Shown: positions 18,103-27,087, counted from the first letter of the stretch. The stretch: DNA of 64,000 nucleotides from Haliscomenobacter sp033763495 (GCF_033763495.1 NZ_JANRKL010000193.1:1-64000); one strand, 5' to 3'. The notes: generated by a model from the sequence alone, not told the origin. Numbers and translations are program-made.

Positions 18103-18645
18103 TTGAACCGAGAAAACTTATACCGTCACCCTGCCATGCGCAACCTGCGCAATGCCATCCTTCGTGAGCTGCGGATGCAGTTTGCCATGAGTTTGGTATT
18201 GCTCGCTTTTGGTTCGGGACTATGCGTGTTGACCTTTAAAATCAACGTTGTTTTTTCCATTATTGGTTTAGGCTTAAGCATGGTGGGCGGCAAATTGGTC
18301 GTTGACACCACCACAAATCTGCGCATCGACAACCATCTTTTGCTCAATTACCTCCGCTATCAGCCTCAACAAATTGTGTGGGTGTATTCCATCATTACCG
18401 AACGTATCCCTTTCGGCATTCACTTGTTCCGCAAGGGCACGCTGCACTTCAAACTCGCCGATGGCAGTGATTATACGGTTGGCATGCAAGCTAGTAAATT
18501 AAAATTGGTTAGCAAATTCCTGATGCGCCTCCTGCCCCACGCTACTTTCGGGTACACCGTTGATCGGGAGTACACTTTCCGCGTAAGCCCCGAGCGCCTG
18601 CGCAAAGATGAAAGCAAAGACGACGATAGTGATTTTAATTTCTAG
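18103..18645 (+). CDS. Small membrane protein of unknown function
   Basis: A 180-aa protein with two adjacent hydrophobic segments (about residues 27-65), then a basic soluble domain and a Lys/Asp-rich tail (RKDESKDDDSDFNF). I recognise no family. The listed start is a TTG (18103); an ATG at 18136 (MRNLRNAILREL) is an equally reasonable start. Its last 11 bp overlap the 3' end of the convergent gene at 18635-19162. Confidence 0.65.
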   Translation: MNRENLYRHPAMRNLRNAILRELRMQFAMSLVLLAFGSGLCVLTFKINVVFSIIGLGLSMVGGKLVVDTTTNLRIDNHLLLNYLRYQPQQIVWVYSIITERIPFGIHLFRKGTLHFKLADGSDYTVGMQASKLKLVSKFLMRLLPHATFGYTVDREYTFRVSPERLRKDESKDDDSDFNF

Positions 18646-19162
18646 TTTTGGAATAACCTCTTCCAAAAAACTGGCGGTACCCCAAACTCAGCGCCAGCAG
18701 CAATCCGGCAAAAATCAAGACCACCACTGAAAAAGGCATGCTGATAATGGCAAAGATTCGCGTACGATCTACCAGCCACATCAGCCCTATGGTAGCAGCA
18801 ATCAGCATGAGTAATCCCGACAATTTATCAAATCCAGGGATGTAACTCAAATCCACATTGCGCCGCACGATACTCAAGGTCAGAATCATGGATACGATGG
18901 GCAAAACCTGGGTATAGATATCCATGTTCAGGATGCTGGTGCGTTCGAATAAAAAGATATAGACATTGAGCGACAGGGCAAAGATACCTGGCACTGCGCT
19001 CAAATAAATGATAGCAGAATACAGGTATTTCCAGGGAGTATTCCGGCCTTCTACACCTGCTATCCAGGCCAGAAGCAAAGCCGCCACTGGCAAAACAGCA
19101 AAGTACAGGACTACTGATTCGGGATGATTGCCCAGGTAGATGAGCAGGTCATTCAAGGTCAT
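18635..19162 (-). CDS. Multi-pass membrane protein of unknown function
   Basis: A 175-aa protein with about five hydrophobic helices and almost no soluble loops. No motif identifies it. The start MTLNDLLIYLGNHPES at 19162 is preferred over the 17-residue upstream extension. It follows the NfeD-like gene by ~70 bp on the same strand, so the two may form a two-gene operon of envelope proteins. Confidence 0.65.
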   Translation of the reverse strand: MTLNDLLIYLGNHPESVVLYFAVLPVAALLLAWIAGVEGRNTPWKYLYSAIIYLSAVPGIFALSLNVYIFLFERTSILNMDIYTQVLPIVSMILTLSIVRRNVDLSYIPGFDKLSGLLMLIAATIGLMWLVDRTRIFAIISMPFSVVVLIFAGLLLALSLGYRQFFGRGYSKTRN

Positions 19163-19233
19163 GGTGCAATGATTTTGATCAGGAACAAGAGTTTGTTTAA
19201 ACTCAAAACCCAAAGATATAAAATAGGTGATAA

Positions 19234-19836
19234 CTAGAAGGGAGACTGCGGACCAATATGTTGTAAAGGTTCCACTACCAGGATGTGGTCATCAACAATA
19301 TCCACCACCCGCACAGAGTCCCCTGGCCGAATTTCGGCACCAATCGAAACTGCATCCAGGGCATAGGGCGCTTTGCGCAAATTGAGGTGCACTCTTCCCA
19401 GTCCTTCCTGATGAGGAGGAATGTATTGCAGTACTTCCCCAGTGCTGGTGAGGGCTTCCTGATAATTGAATTCGGACCGATGAGAGGGAACAATTTTTTT
19501 CACAGGCTTACGCAGGCGCAAAATCAGGTAGGGAAACAATGCCGCAAGAACTCCAAAAGGTAGTCCATCTGCCAGGGAAATCAGTAAGCCTGGCTCCCAA
19601 ATATGAGCCAAAAGACTTGTCCAGGACCAAAAGGTGAAAAAAGTCAGGATGAACCGAGCACCAGTTACTTTAGGACGGGTATAGCCGTGATCATGTTCAT
19701 CGTTAAAAAACTGCAGGATCAAAAAAATACTCAGCAAGATGGTAAATACCACCGCAGCCACCCACAGCAGTTGCTCTGCCCAGGTGAGTCTAAGGAATGC
19801 GGGAATAAATAGCCAAATCTGCATAGTCTTCTCCAT
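19234..19836 (-). CDS. Membrane protein with NfeD-like C-terminal domain
   Basis: A 200-aa protein with two or three transmembrane segments in the first half and a C-terminal beta-barrel of about 70 residues (ALTSTGEVLQYIPP to VDDHILVVEPL). The sequence GAEIRPGDSVRVVDIVDDHILVVEPL is the OB-fold pattern of NfeD/YuaF proteins, which usually partner SPFH/flotillin proteins. No flotillin gene is adjacent; the nearest SPFH gene in the window lies at 11361-12248. ATG choices at 19836 or 19824 (MQIWLF) are both possible. Confidence 0.65.
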   Translation of the reverse strand: MEKTMQIWLFIPAFLRLTWAEQLLWVAAVVFTILLSIFLILQFFNDEHDHGYTRPKVTGARFILTFFTFWSWTSLLAHIWEPGLLISLADGLPFGVLAALFPYLILRLRKPVKKIVPSHRSEFNYQEALTSTGEVLQYIPPHQEGLGRVHLNLRKAPYALDAVSIGAEIRPGDSVRVVDIVDDHILVVEPLQHIGPQSPF

Positions 19837-20079
19837 CTTAAAGCACGTTCAAAAAGAATACCTTGCTTTTCGACAAAAGTAGCTTACTTATGCCACACCG
19901 CGTCCTTTGTATCGACCAATGGGCAAGGATTTTCGCTCAAATGGGCTTCTATTGCTTTTTTCAACTGGTTTAAGTTTTTTAACAACATCAAAGCAGGAAG
20001 CAATTGAACTGGTCTATCTTTTTTCTCGAAACTGGCTGTTTTTACTAGTCCTTAATCTCCATAGTTTTGTAAAAAAAAC

Positions 20080-20724
20080 ATGAAACCGAAGACTTCCCGC
20101 ATCGAACCCAGTCGTTACGCCAAACGGATGCGCAACGACGAAGGGACCATTCACACCATTCTGGACGAATCCCTGGTTTGTCACGTATCTTATGTATTGG
20201 ACGGGCAACCCTTTATCATCCCCACTGCTTATTGCCGGGTGAACAACACCATTTATTTGCACGGTTCCGTAGGTAGTCATTTTTTCATGCAAATGGCCAA
20301 AGGTATTCCGGTTTGTATTGCGGTGACCTTGATCGATGCCCTGGTGCTGGCTCGTTCGGTTTTTCACCATTCCCTCAATTATCGCTCAGTGGTTGCTTTT
20401 GGAAGCACTCGCCTGGTGGATGACCCCGCGGAAAGGTGGATGGCCGCCGAACGTTTTACCGAGCACATCATCCCCGGGCGTTGGAACGATGCCCGCCAAC
20501 CTTCAAAAAGCGAACTCAAAAAAACGATGTTCATCGCCGTTGAACTAGAAGAAGTTTCGGCTAAAGTGCGCGATATGGGCGTTGGAGATGATCCTGAAGA
20601 CATGGAGGCACCGGTTTGGGCTGGTTTATTGCCTTTAACCCTGAACGTTGGTACCCCACAACAGGATGAGCAACAAGAGTCCAACATCCCAGTACCCGAT
20701 TACATTAGCCAATATAAACGTTGA
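20080..20724 (+). CDS. Pyridoxamine 5'-phosphate oxidase family (FMN-binding split barrel) protein
   Basis: A 214-aa protein with the FMN-binding split-barrel of the PPOX/NimA-like family. Typical elements are MRNDEGTIHTILDES at the N-terminus, DGQPFIIPTAY, LHGSVGSHFFMQM and the VAFGSTRLVDDPAERW segment. Members reduce small molecules or bind flavin or haem; the specific substrate is unknown. The C-terminal tail (GTPQQDEQQESNIPVPDYI) is polar and typical of the family. It is a single gene with no clear operon partner. Confidence 0.85.
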   Translation: MKPKTSRIEPSRYAKRMRNDEGTIHTILDESLVCHVSYVLDGQPFIIPTAYCRVNNTIYLHGSVGSHFFMQMAKGIPVCIAVTLIDALVLARSVFHHSLNYRSVVAFGSTRLVDDPAERWMAAERFTEHIIPGRWNDARQPSKSELKKTMFIAVELEEVSAKVRDMGVGDDPEDMEAPVWAGLLPLTLNVGTPQQDEQQESNIPVPDYISQYKR

Positions 20725-20854
20725 AAAAATTCCAACGCATTTCTCCCTACCCTCGTCTTATGTTAAAGTAGCTTCCTATTCCCACTTTACCTTGTTAAAA
20801 CCCTTGGGTTTACAGCAATTTGCGGTATTTTTACCAAGATTACAACTACACAGG

Positions 20855-21499
20855 ATGTTGCGACTGCTGTTTTTACTGCTGATGACGATGACGGTAAGGG
20901 GAAAGCTCTCTGCTCAGGATACCCTTTTGTATTGGCCAAAGTTGGAATTGGGCATGAACATTACCCAAACCCTGGCTGGTTTTTTTAATTCCGGCGGGCA
21001 AGGATTGCCTACCGATCCTTACTTGTTCAGCCTCAAAATTCCGGGGGCTCGCAGTACTTTCCGCACGGGGTTCAACGCCCGTTTGCGCAATCGGGAAGAA
21101 GCCTCCAATACTGGCCAACGCCTGATTAATGAGCGGGATTTTCACCTGCGCGCAGGGCTGGAATGGCGGCGGGCTTTGACTAAAAAATTCAGTTTTTACT
21201 ACGGCATTGATGCCATCATGCGTTATCAACAGGAAGATGTTGATTTCACTACCAATGGCGGAACAATTGAATTGGGCAGCAATAATATTGGTTTTGGTGG
21301 TGGCCCTTTGATGGGTATACTATTTCACCTGTCGTCTAAGATAATGCTGAGCACCGAAAGTAGTTTGTATGGAATGGCGAGTTCGGGGAAAGAAAGAGAT
21401 CAAACCGATCCAGGAGTCCCACCGACCGAGCAGAAGATCCGGCAGTTTGAAATGCTGCCTTCGATACCGAATTCCTTGTACGTGTTTTTCCGCTTTTGA
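20855..21499 (+). CDS. Exported beta-barrel-like protein
   Basis: A 214-aa protein with a signal peptide (MLRLLFLLLMTMTVRGKLSA, then QD). The rest has alternating short beta strands and turns and ends in YVFFRF, with a terminal aromatic residue as in outer membrane beta barrels. No family is recognised. The start at 20855 is set by the signal peptide. It is followed 2 bp later by a similar exported gene, so the two are probably translated from one transcript that continues to the peroxidase. Confidence 0.7.
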   Translation: MLRLLFLLLMTMTVRGKLSAQDTLLYWPKLELGMNITQTLAGFFNSGGQGLPTDPYLFSLKIPGARSTFRTGFNARLRNREEASNTGQRLINERDFHLRAGLEWRRALTKKFSFYYGIDAIMRYQQEDVDFTTNGGTIELGSNNIGFGGGPLMGILFHLSSKIMLSTESSLYGMASSGKERDQTDPGVPPTEQKIRQFEMLPSIPNSLYVFFRF

Positions 21500-21501
21500 C
21501 C

Positions 21502-22122
21502 ATGCGCTACCTGACGATACTTACTGCTAGCCTGTTCATCGGCCTATTGATGGCCAACGTGTTGAGTGCTCAAAACGAGCAAGATCGTTTTTTGCCCCCT
21601 GGAGGATACCGGGTGATGGGATTCAATACTACCCCGCTTTTGGTGCAGTTGATTCCCTTTAACCGTTCAGATCCACGGGTAGTTGGGCCTTATTATGTGA
21701 ATTGGCGGAGTTACGTGCAAAAAAACGACAAATTGAAAGGCTTTAAAATAAGCTTGGGTATTGATCTTTCTGATGTTGATGACATAAATCCAGTTCAGGC
21801 ATTTTTCAACTTTCGCTTGGGATTTGAAAGTTACCGGCGGATCAGCCCACGTTGGGGGTATACCCGGGGTTTTAATGGCTTTTTCAGTTCAGGAGATTTT
21901 AATACCCCGGGTTCTAAACCCAACAACGATGTTTTTTTAGGCATAGGGCCACATTGGGGTGTCGATTTTTTCGTTTCCTCTAAAGTGAGTCTTTCGTTGG
22001 AAACTGCACTGGTAATTGGAACTGCTGGTTTTGGACCCAAGCTTGAGTTCATTCCACCCGTAGCCCTCAACCTCAATTTCTGGTCGCCCAAACGCGTACT
22101 GCGTGTCATTTCAAATGAATAA
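21502..22122 (+). CDS. Exported beta-barrel-like protein
   Basis: A 206-aa protein with a signal peptide (MRYLTILTASLFIGLLMANVLSA, then QN), followed by amphipathic beta segments (KGFKISLGIDLSDVD, FFNFRLGFESY, DFFVSSKVSLSLETAL). It resembles the preceding gene in organisation, though I see no clear sequence identity. The start is the ATG two bases after the preceding TGA. It lies 30 bp upstream of the di-haem peroxidase gene. Function unknown; outer membrane location is inferred. Confidence 0.7.
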   Translation: MRYLTILTASLFIGLLMANVLSAQNEQDRFLPPGGYRVMGFNTTPLLVQLIPFNRSDPRVVGPYYVNWRSYVQKNDKLKGFKISLGIDLSDVDDINPVQAFFNFRLGFESYRRISPRWGYTRGFNGFFSSGDFNTPGSKPNNDVFLGIGPHWGVDFFVSSKVSLSLETALVIGTAGFGPKLEFIPPVALNLNFWSPKRVLRVISNE

Positions 22123-22152
22123 TTCTTTTATAGCTGAATAACCACCTGTCTT

Positions 22153-23379
22153 ATGAAGAAAATTACACTACTCTCCTTACTTACAATTGGCCTGCTCATC
22201 GGCCTGACCGCATGTTACGAAGAAATGGAATTTGAGGATGCTCTGGCTGAGCCCAATTTGCCCGAGGAGGTGATGGATTATACCTCCTTGCAGATGCCTG
22301 AGCACATGAAAAATACTTTCCTGGGCTTCAGTAATAATATTTTTGGGCAGCCTGGGGTGAAACCCAATCCTGGGCTGATCAACAGCCCCAATTTTATCGA
22401 TCCTAATTTTATCAACAATACCAATATCACCTTGGGGCCAGCCAATCCGGTGGTCAGCAACCACGGGGCCACCTTGGGGCGAGTGTTGTTTTACGATACC
22501 CGTTTGTCCATCAACAACTCCATTTCCTGCGCTTCTTGCCACAAGCAAGAACTGGCCTTTTCGGACAATGCCCAATTCAGCAAAGGTTTTGGGGGCAAAA
22601 TGACCCCTCGCAACTCAATGGCCATCATCAATTCGGGTTTGAACCACAACCTGTTTTGGGACTCCCGCGTACATTCCGTGACGCAATTGGCCCTAGAGCC
22701 TGTGCGCAACCACATTGAAATGGGCATGGAATCCATGGAGGTTTTAGAGAAAAAATTAGCGGCAACCAACTTCTATCCCGAACTTTTTGCCAAAGCTTAC
22801 GGCAAATCAACCATCACCAGCGCCACTATTGCCGATGCCATGGCACAGTTTGTCTGTTCCATCATTTCCAGCAACTCCAAATTCGACAAGGGGGTAGCCA
22901 GCAATTTCAGCAATTTTACCGAACTGGAAAAAATGGGTCGTGCGCTTTTCTTCAGTTCCAAAGCCAAGTGTTCGGAATGCCATGCTGGCAGCAATTTTTC
23001 TGCGCCTGATAATCCCCATTCCAACGATCCTTATGGCTCGCCTGAAATTGGCGGAACTGCGGTGATTGGTTTGGAAATTTTGGCCAAAGACAAAGGCAAA
23101 AACAATGGCAGTTTCCGTATTCCCAGCTTGCGCAACGTGGGCCTGACTGCACCTTATATGCATGATGGGCGTTTTGCCAGCCTGGATCAGGTAATCGACC
23201 ATTACAACAGTGGCATTCAGGCTCATCCTGATCTTGACCCCAAATTCATCGACAAAGATGGCAAGCCGCTGAAAATGAACCTGAATGCGATTGAAAAGAA
23301 AGCGCTGGTGGCTTTCCTCAAGACTTTGACCGACGAATCGATCACCAAAGATCCTCGGTACGCGAACCCTTTTAATTGA
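22153..23379 (+). CDS. Di-haem cytochrome c peroxidase (MauG/CcpA family) lipoprotein
   Basis: A 408-aa periplasmic or outer-surface lipoprotein (signal ending LIGLTAC). Two c-type haem sites are present, CASCH at residues 126-130 and CSECH at 273-277, with the conserved GKMTPRNSM and LFWDSR segments between them and the RIPSLRNVGLTAPYMHDGRF signature after the second. The family reduces hydrogen peroxide or carries out MauG-type oxidations. It follows two exported barrel-like proteins in the same orientation, so the three may be an operon. Its 3' end overlaps the convergent carbonic-anhydrase-like gene by 8 bp. Confidence 0.9.
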   Translation: MKKITLLSLLTIGLLIGLTACYEEMEFEDALAEPNLPEEVMDYTSLQMPEHMKNTFLGFSNNIFGQPGVKPNPGLINSPNFIDPNFINNTNITLGPANPVVSNHGATLGRVLFYDTRLSINNSISCASCHKQELAFSDNAQFSKGFGGKMTPRNSMAIINSGLNHNLFWDSRVHSVTQLALEPVRNHIEMGMESMEVLEKKLAATNFYPELFAKAYGKSTITSATIADAMAQFVCSIISSNSKFDKGVASNFSNFTELEKMGRALFFSSKAKCSECHAGSNFSAPDNPHSNDPYGSPEIGGTAVIGLEILAKDKGKNNGSFRIPSLRNVGLTAPYMHDGRFASLDQVIDHYNSGIQAHPDLDPKFIDKDGKPLKMNLNAIEKKALVAFLKTLTDESITKDPRYANPFN

Positions 23380-24130
23380 TTGGATTTGGCTTCATCAAAT
23401 GCAGTAAACTCTGGCGTTCGTTCGTTTTTAGATTGATGACATCGAACTTGCGGGCACAGTTGAATGAGCCCATATCTGAGTCACTGTTAATCAGAATAGC
23501 ACCTATCAAAATAACGTAGCGGCAATTGTACTGGGTTGCCGCTACCAATTCCTCGATCCGACGGTCGATGGCCTCATAAATGACTTCGGTGGCTTCTTTC
23601 AGCGGGATCGCCGCACTCAAAATCCGATCTTTTTCTTTCAGCAAAATTTGCTCAATGGTATTCATCTGATAGTCCATGTCGGTCACATTCCCGGCAGTAA
23701 TTTGACCGTTGATCAGCTTGTTCAGTGCCCCTTTAGCTGCGCCACAACATCCCGAGTTTTTACTTTGTCCAAAACGATGAATTTCCCCAAAAGCACCATT
23801 TTTAGCTACTCCGATATGTGGACCATAGTACACAAATACCGCCCCATCATCGGGTACATGGCTGGCAAAAGCCCCCATTCCGGTAAGTCCGGTAAAGGGA
23901 AATCCATCCAGTCCGCCCATTTTAAAAGGGCCTAAAAACTCATGTGCGCGAGCAGGATACTGGATGCTGTTGACGTCATCACTACAGATGCTATCGGCCA
24001 GCATGACTTGCGCTGGCTCCAGATCTAATGTTTCTTCCACAAAATCGATCAATCGATTGACTCCGTCAATTGTGGTGATGGCGTCGTGGTAGTATTGGCG
24101 GATGATGGCGAGTTTTTCGCGTTTTTTCAT
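23372..24130 (-). CDS. LCIB-type (theta) carbonic anhydrase-like protein
   Basis: A 252-aa soluble protein resembling LCIB/LCIC, the limiting-CO2-inducible proteins of algae and the related bacterial beta/theta carbonic anhydrases. Key elements are SICSDDVN (residues 47-54, with Cys49, Asp51 and Asp52), GLDGFPFTGLTGMGAF followed by HVPDDG (73-96), YGPHIGVAK (102-110) and SGCCGAAKGAL (127-137). Cys and His residues suited to a zinc site are present at 49, 91 or 105, and 128-129. It would hydrate CO2, but activity needs testing. The start codon overlaps the stop of the K+-channel gene (ATGA), indicating translational coupling. Confidence 0.72.
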   Translation of the reverse strand: MKKREKLAIIRQYYHDAITTIDGVNRLIDFVEETLDLEPAQVMLADSICSDDVNSIQYPARAHEFLGPFKMGGLDGFPFTGLTGMGAFASHVPDDGAVFVYYGPHIGVAKNGAFGEIHRFGQSKNSGCCGAAKGALNKLINGQITAGNVTDMDYQMNTIEQILLKEKDRILSAAIPLKEATEVIYEAIDRRIEELVAATQYNCRYVILIGAILINSDSDMGSFNCARKFDVINLKTNERQSLLHLMKPNPIN

Positions 24131-24822
24131 GATTGGCGTTTATGGTCAGATATGGATGAAAATTTGCTGATTAAAATCCCCATCAAGACGACGAGGTAAA
24201 ACTGCCCGGCAATGCCAAACAAAGCCGTGATCAGTTTGGTATGATGGGTGTTGGGTGTTATGTCTCCAAACCCAATGCTGGTCAGGGTGATGCTGCAAAA
24301 ATAGACCAGGTCCATGTAGGTGGCAGCCGTACCACTGGCGCTTACCCCCTTGAAGGAGTCGGGATTGGCATAGACAAAAATTTGCAACAGGAAAACCGCC
24401 ATTTCAATAAGCAGCAGGTAGCCACAGGCCGAAGCGGATATGACATCCACATTGATGTAGCTGGGGCGGGTCAAAAACTTGATGATTTCCCAAAATATGA
24501 AGGCGAAATAAATCACATAGGTCACATTCAGGGCAAGCATAAAATAGGGAACCCCGGAGGCAAAGGTCAGCGCAATAGGAAAACCAAACACTAGGATAAA
24601 CAAGAAGTTGCGCACGACATTTTTCCACTTGCCTTTTTCAACAAACACCCCCACACTGGCAATGCCCAGAATCAACATGTTGATCGGCCAAATCACTTTG
24701 GTATACAAGGGAAGATTTTGCAAAAAAACACCAATAAAAAGATGTTGAAGCAGTGCAAAGAGCAGCAGTTCGTATTTACGTCTCCGCAAAAACTGGTCAA
24801 ATTTTGATCTTAATCGGGGCAT
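24127..24822 (-). CDS. Two-pore-helix-type K+ channel (ion transport) protein
   Basis: A 231-aa membrane protein with about four to six hydrophobic segments. The selectivity filter TSIGFGDITP near residue 200 is preceded by the pore helix YFCSITL and followed by the inner helix (LFGIAGQFYLVVLMGILISKF). This is the KcsA-type P-loop, with no cytoplasmic RCK domain. The start at 24822 (MPRLRSKFDQ) is chosen; an in-frame ATG at 24876 would add 18 residues. The stop overlaps the start of the LCIB-like gene (ATGA). Confidence 0.8.
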   Translation of the reverse strand: MPRLRSKFDQFLRRRKYELLLFALLQHLFIGVFLQNLPLYTKVIWPINMLILGIASVGVFVEKGKWKNVVRNFLFILVFGFPIALTFASGVPYFMLALNVTYVIYFAFIFWEIIKFLTRPSYINVDVISASACGYLLLIEMAVFLLQIFVYANPDSFKGVSASGTAATYMDLVYFCSITLTSIGFGDITPNTHHTKLITALFGIAGQFYLVVLMGILISKFSSISDHKRQS

Positions 24823-24896
24823 GGAGTGAATTTTAGGCAACTTTTTAGTGCCTAAAGATAATACACCTGTTTTCAAGCCAGCTCAAAAACCAGGTG

Positions 24897-26030
24897 CTAT
24901 TTCAATCCTACTACTATTTTTTGATGGTACAATTGGTGCTGTTCGGTTTTGACACAAAGCAAATACACGCCTTTGGGGAAGGCTGATACCTGTATGGAGA
25001 TTGGAGCATTGGGGTTTTCAATCGCCTGTTTGAACACCATTTGGCCATAACTATTGTACAAAAAAAGTTCAGCAGCCACATCCATACCGCGTTCTGAAAT
25101 CCGCACATTGATTTGTTCCTGAGTCGGATTGGGAAACACTTTGATGCGTTCAATCTTTTTCGGGTCTGCAACTGCGGTGGTCACGCTACTGCTGGAATTC
25201 CGTTTGAAAAAAGCCCAAATCAACTGACTTGCATTGAGGTCTTGATTGGTATTGCCGAATGGTAAATTGGTTGGCGCACCCGGCCAGGTATGGCCTCCAT
25301 TGGTGATTTTGTAAAAAATGACTTCACTCTTGTTGGTCCCATTTCCGTAGGCATATTGCTCCGCCGTGGATCCGTCATTGGCATTGCTATTGGGAATGGG
25401 GGTAATGATGGGCGTCTTGGTGCATTTGTTTCGATCTACCCACCATTTGATAGTTGTCTCGACCGGAGGGATGCCAATAGTGCCGTTGTAATTGACCAGG
25501 GGATCGGTAGTACCATGAAAATGAATCACTGGCAATCCATTGGGTAGCGGGCAATTGTTTTGCAAGTTGGTACTCATGTTGCCCGAAACTACACCTATTG
25601 CTTTTAATGGGACGGCACAAGCCAGTCGGTACGACATAAAACCACCCATCGACATACCTGTAGCAAATAAGCTATTGTTGATGGAAAAGTCTTTTTTTAG
25701 AGAATCAACGAGATGGGTCAAAAAATTGACGTCCTTGTCCCCAGTGAAACTCCAGGAACCACCGATGGCGTTGGGATAGACCACGATGAAATTGGCGGTA
25801 TCGGCTATCTTATCAAACTGGGAATAGGCTTGTTGCTGGGCTGCGTTGGAATTGAGGCCGTGCAGGTTTAAGACCAGTGGGTAACGGGTACTCGATTTGT
25901 AACTTTTGGGCAAGTATACAATGTAGTTGCGGTATTCACCTTGCTCAAAAATGGAATCTTTTTGGCCAAAAAGGGCAGTGCAATTCAGTATGGCTACCAA
26001 AAAGAGCAGGGTAAATTTTAGGGTTTTCAT
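24897..26030 (-). CDS. Secreted alpha/beta-hydrolase (PHB-depolymerase/feruloyl-esterase type) with T9SS sorting domain
   Basis: A 377-aa secreted esterase. A signal peptide (MKTLKFTLLFLVAILNCTALFG) is followed by an alpha/beta-hydrolase domain of the LpqC/PHB-depolymerase type (about 30-290). The nucleophile is GMSMGG (Ser127), the acid probably Asp176 in GTTDPL, and the base His247 in NGGHTWPG. A C-terminal domain (about 300-377) begins VFPNPTQEQINV and ends GVYLLCV...IVVGLK, the Por/type IX secretion sorting signature. It therefore passes the outer membrane via T9SS. Natural substrate unknown (polyhydroxyalkanoate, feruloyl or similar esters). Confidence 0.88.
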   Translation of the reverse strand: MKTLKFTLLFLVAILNCTALFGQKDSIFEQGEYRNYIVYLPKSYKSSTRYPLVLNLHGLNSNAAQQQAYSQFDKIADTANFIVVYPNAIGGSWSFTGDKDVNFLTHLVDSLKKDFSINNSLFATGMSMGGFMSYRLACAVPLKAIGVVSGNMSTNLQNNCPLPNGLPVIHFHGTTDPLVNYNGTIGIPPVETTIKWWVDRNKCTKTPIITPIPNSNANDGSTAEQYAYGNGTNKSEVIFYKITNGGHTWPGAPTNLPFGNTNQDLNASQLIWAFFKRNSSSSVTTAVADPKKIERIKVFPNPTQEQINVRISERGMDVAAELFLYNSYGQMVFKQAIENPNAPISIQVSAFPKGVYLLCVKTEQHQLYHQKIVVGLK

Positions 26031-26132
26031 GCTAGCTTGGGTTGGGAATGAGCAATAGCACTTGGACTAGGATTTGCCCCGATGGTTTAAATCTTCTTTT
26101 CTACAGAACGCCAAACAATTAATACCCTGAAC

Positions 26133-26372
26133 TCACTTCCCCCCTTCCATCTCCCGCTCATACCGAACCCGTTCCAGAATAGAATTCCCAAAAACGCAAA
26201 GCCCTGCATTAAAGACACAAAGCGATACAGTGCCCGCAGGCACCCATTGCATCCACGATGCGCCAGAAGCTTTGAGCATGGCCGATTCTGCCACCAGGCA
26301 GACGCCAAATCCGAGGATGACCAGACCCAGTGGAGCCTGTATCATCCAATTGCGGTAGTGTTTGTTGTTCAT
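26133..26372 (-). CDS. Small two-helix membrane protein
   Basis: A 79-aa protein with two hydrophobic segments (LGLVILGFGVCLVAESAML and WVPAGTVSLCVFNAGLCVFG) separated by a short turn, ending in a charged tail (ILERVRYEREMEGGK). No family is recognised. It stands alone between the esterase and the toxin-antitoxin pair. A frame overlapping it on the same strand (26087-26308) lacks this membrane pattern, so this is the better call. Confidence 0.5.
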   Translation of the reverse strand: MNNKHYRNWMIQAPLGLVILGFGVCLVAESAMLKASGASWMQWVPAGTVSLCVFNAGLCVFGNSILERVRYEREMEGGK

Positions 26373-26470
26373 GCTTATTTATAAAGTGGTAACTTTCGGA
26401 CGCAAATACCTCCTTCATCAATGGTCATCAAATGACCTTGTTCGGCGGCTTCGACCAAATCAGAGAAGTT

Positions 26471-26743
26471 TTACACTACGATCTCTCTGAACAAAGCCTC
26501 ATTTATGGCGCCAAAGCGAAAAGTTATAATGGACGGGAATTCTTCTTTAGAAAGCGCCATTATTCTGGAAAAATCCAAATCATTCGTCAAAATCGTTTCT
26601 CCTGATTTTCGAGCAAAAGCGACAATGTCTTCATCGGGAGTTTGATCCAGCCCAACATCATAAACATGTCGGGCTGAATATCCCAAACTCAGCAAAATAT
26701 CGCGAAAAGAAGGCAGAAGATTTTCATCAAGCAGTAAATTCAT
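26471..26743 (-). CDS. DUF5615 PIN-like toxin
   Basis: A 90-aa PIN-like domain protein of the DUF5615/VapC-related group. NLLLDENL (Asp6) and TNDLDFSRI (Asp near 56) give the acidic pair expected in a PIN ribonuclease fold; the remaining acids of a full PIN site are less clear. Paired with DUF433 antitoxins, such proteins are predicted RNases. Its start overlaps the DUF433 stop, so translation is coupled. Confidence 0.82.
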   Translation of the reverse strand: MNLLLDENLLPSFRDILLSLGYSARHVYDVGLDQTPDEDIVAFARKSGETILTNDLDFSRIMALSKEEFPSIITFRFGAINEALFREIVV

Positions 26744-27003
26744 GCAGCAGCGGGAGTAAGCTTCAGTGGAAGATAACGATCCTTAAAATGAGCAGCCGCA
26801 AAAGCAATACTCTCGTAAACATCAGTAGTTGATAGCTTTGGATACGCCTCGACAATTTTTTCTACGCTCATACCTCCAGCTAAATACGATAAAATAGCGA
26901 CAACCGTAATACGGGTATGTTCAATACGGGGTTGCCCGTCACAGAAGTCTGGATCCGCTACTATCCTTTTGAAACCTGCAAAATGTACGTCTGGCATAAA
27001 CAT
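26740..27003 (-). CDS. DUF433 antitoxin
   Basis: An 87-aa protein with the DUF433 core (FCDGQPRIEHTRITVVAIL, residues ~21-40, and EKIVEAYPKLSTTDVYESI). DUF433 proteins are winged/helix-turn-helix antitoxins that repress the pair and bind the PIN-like toxin. Its stop overlaps the toxin ATG, giving the order antitoxin-toxin. A start at 26997 (MPDVHFAG) is also possible; either lies close behind a promoter. Confidence 0.83.
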   Translation of the reverse strand: MFMPDVHFAGFKRIVADPDFCDGQPRIEHTRITVVAILSYLAGGMSVEKIVEAYPKLSTTDVYESIAFAAAHFKDRYLPLKLTPAAA

Positions 27004-27011
27004 TATTTATA

Positions 27012-27042
27012 CAAAAATAGCAGGATTTTTTTGTACAATCAA
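27012..27042 (-). promoter_or_regulatory. Bacteroidota-type promoter of the DUF433/DUF5615 pair
   Basis: On the minus strand TATTTTTG (27012-27019) fits TAnnTTTG, and TTG (27040-27042) lies 20 bp upstream, the normal -33 spacing. The -7 box is only 8 bp from the ATG at 27003, so the mRNA would be leaderless or nearly so. The promoter is supported by both boxes. Confidence 0.65.
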
Positions 27043-27087
27043 GTCATTGTTGTTTTACCAAGCAGATTTAGTGGAGACGCTTAAGCC

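Noticed and set aside
26087..26308. Alternative 73-aa frame overlapping the small membrane protein
   Set aside because: The 26133-26372 frame shows two clean transmembrane helices; the alternative does not.
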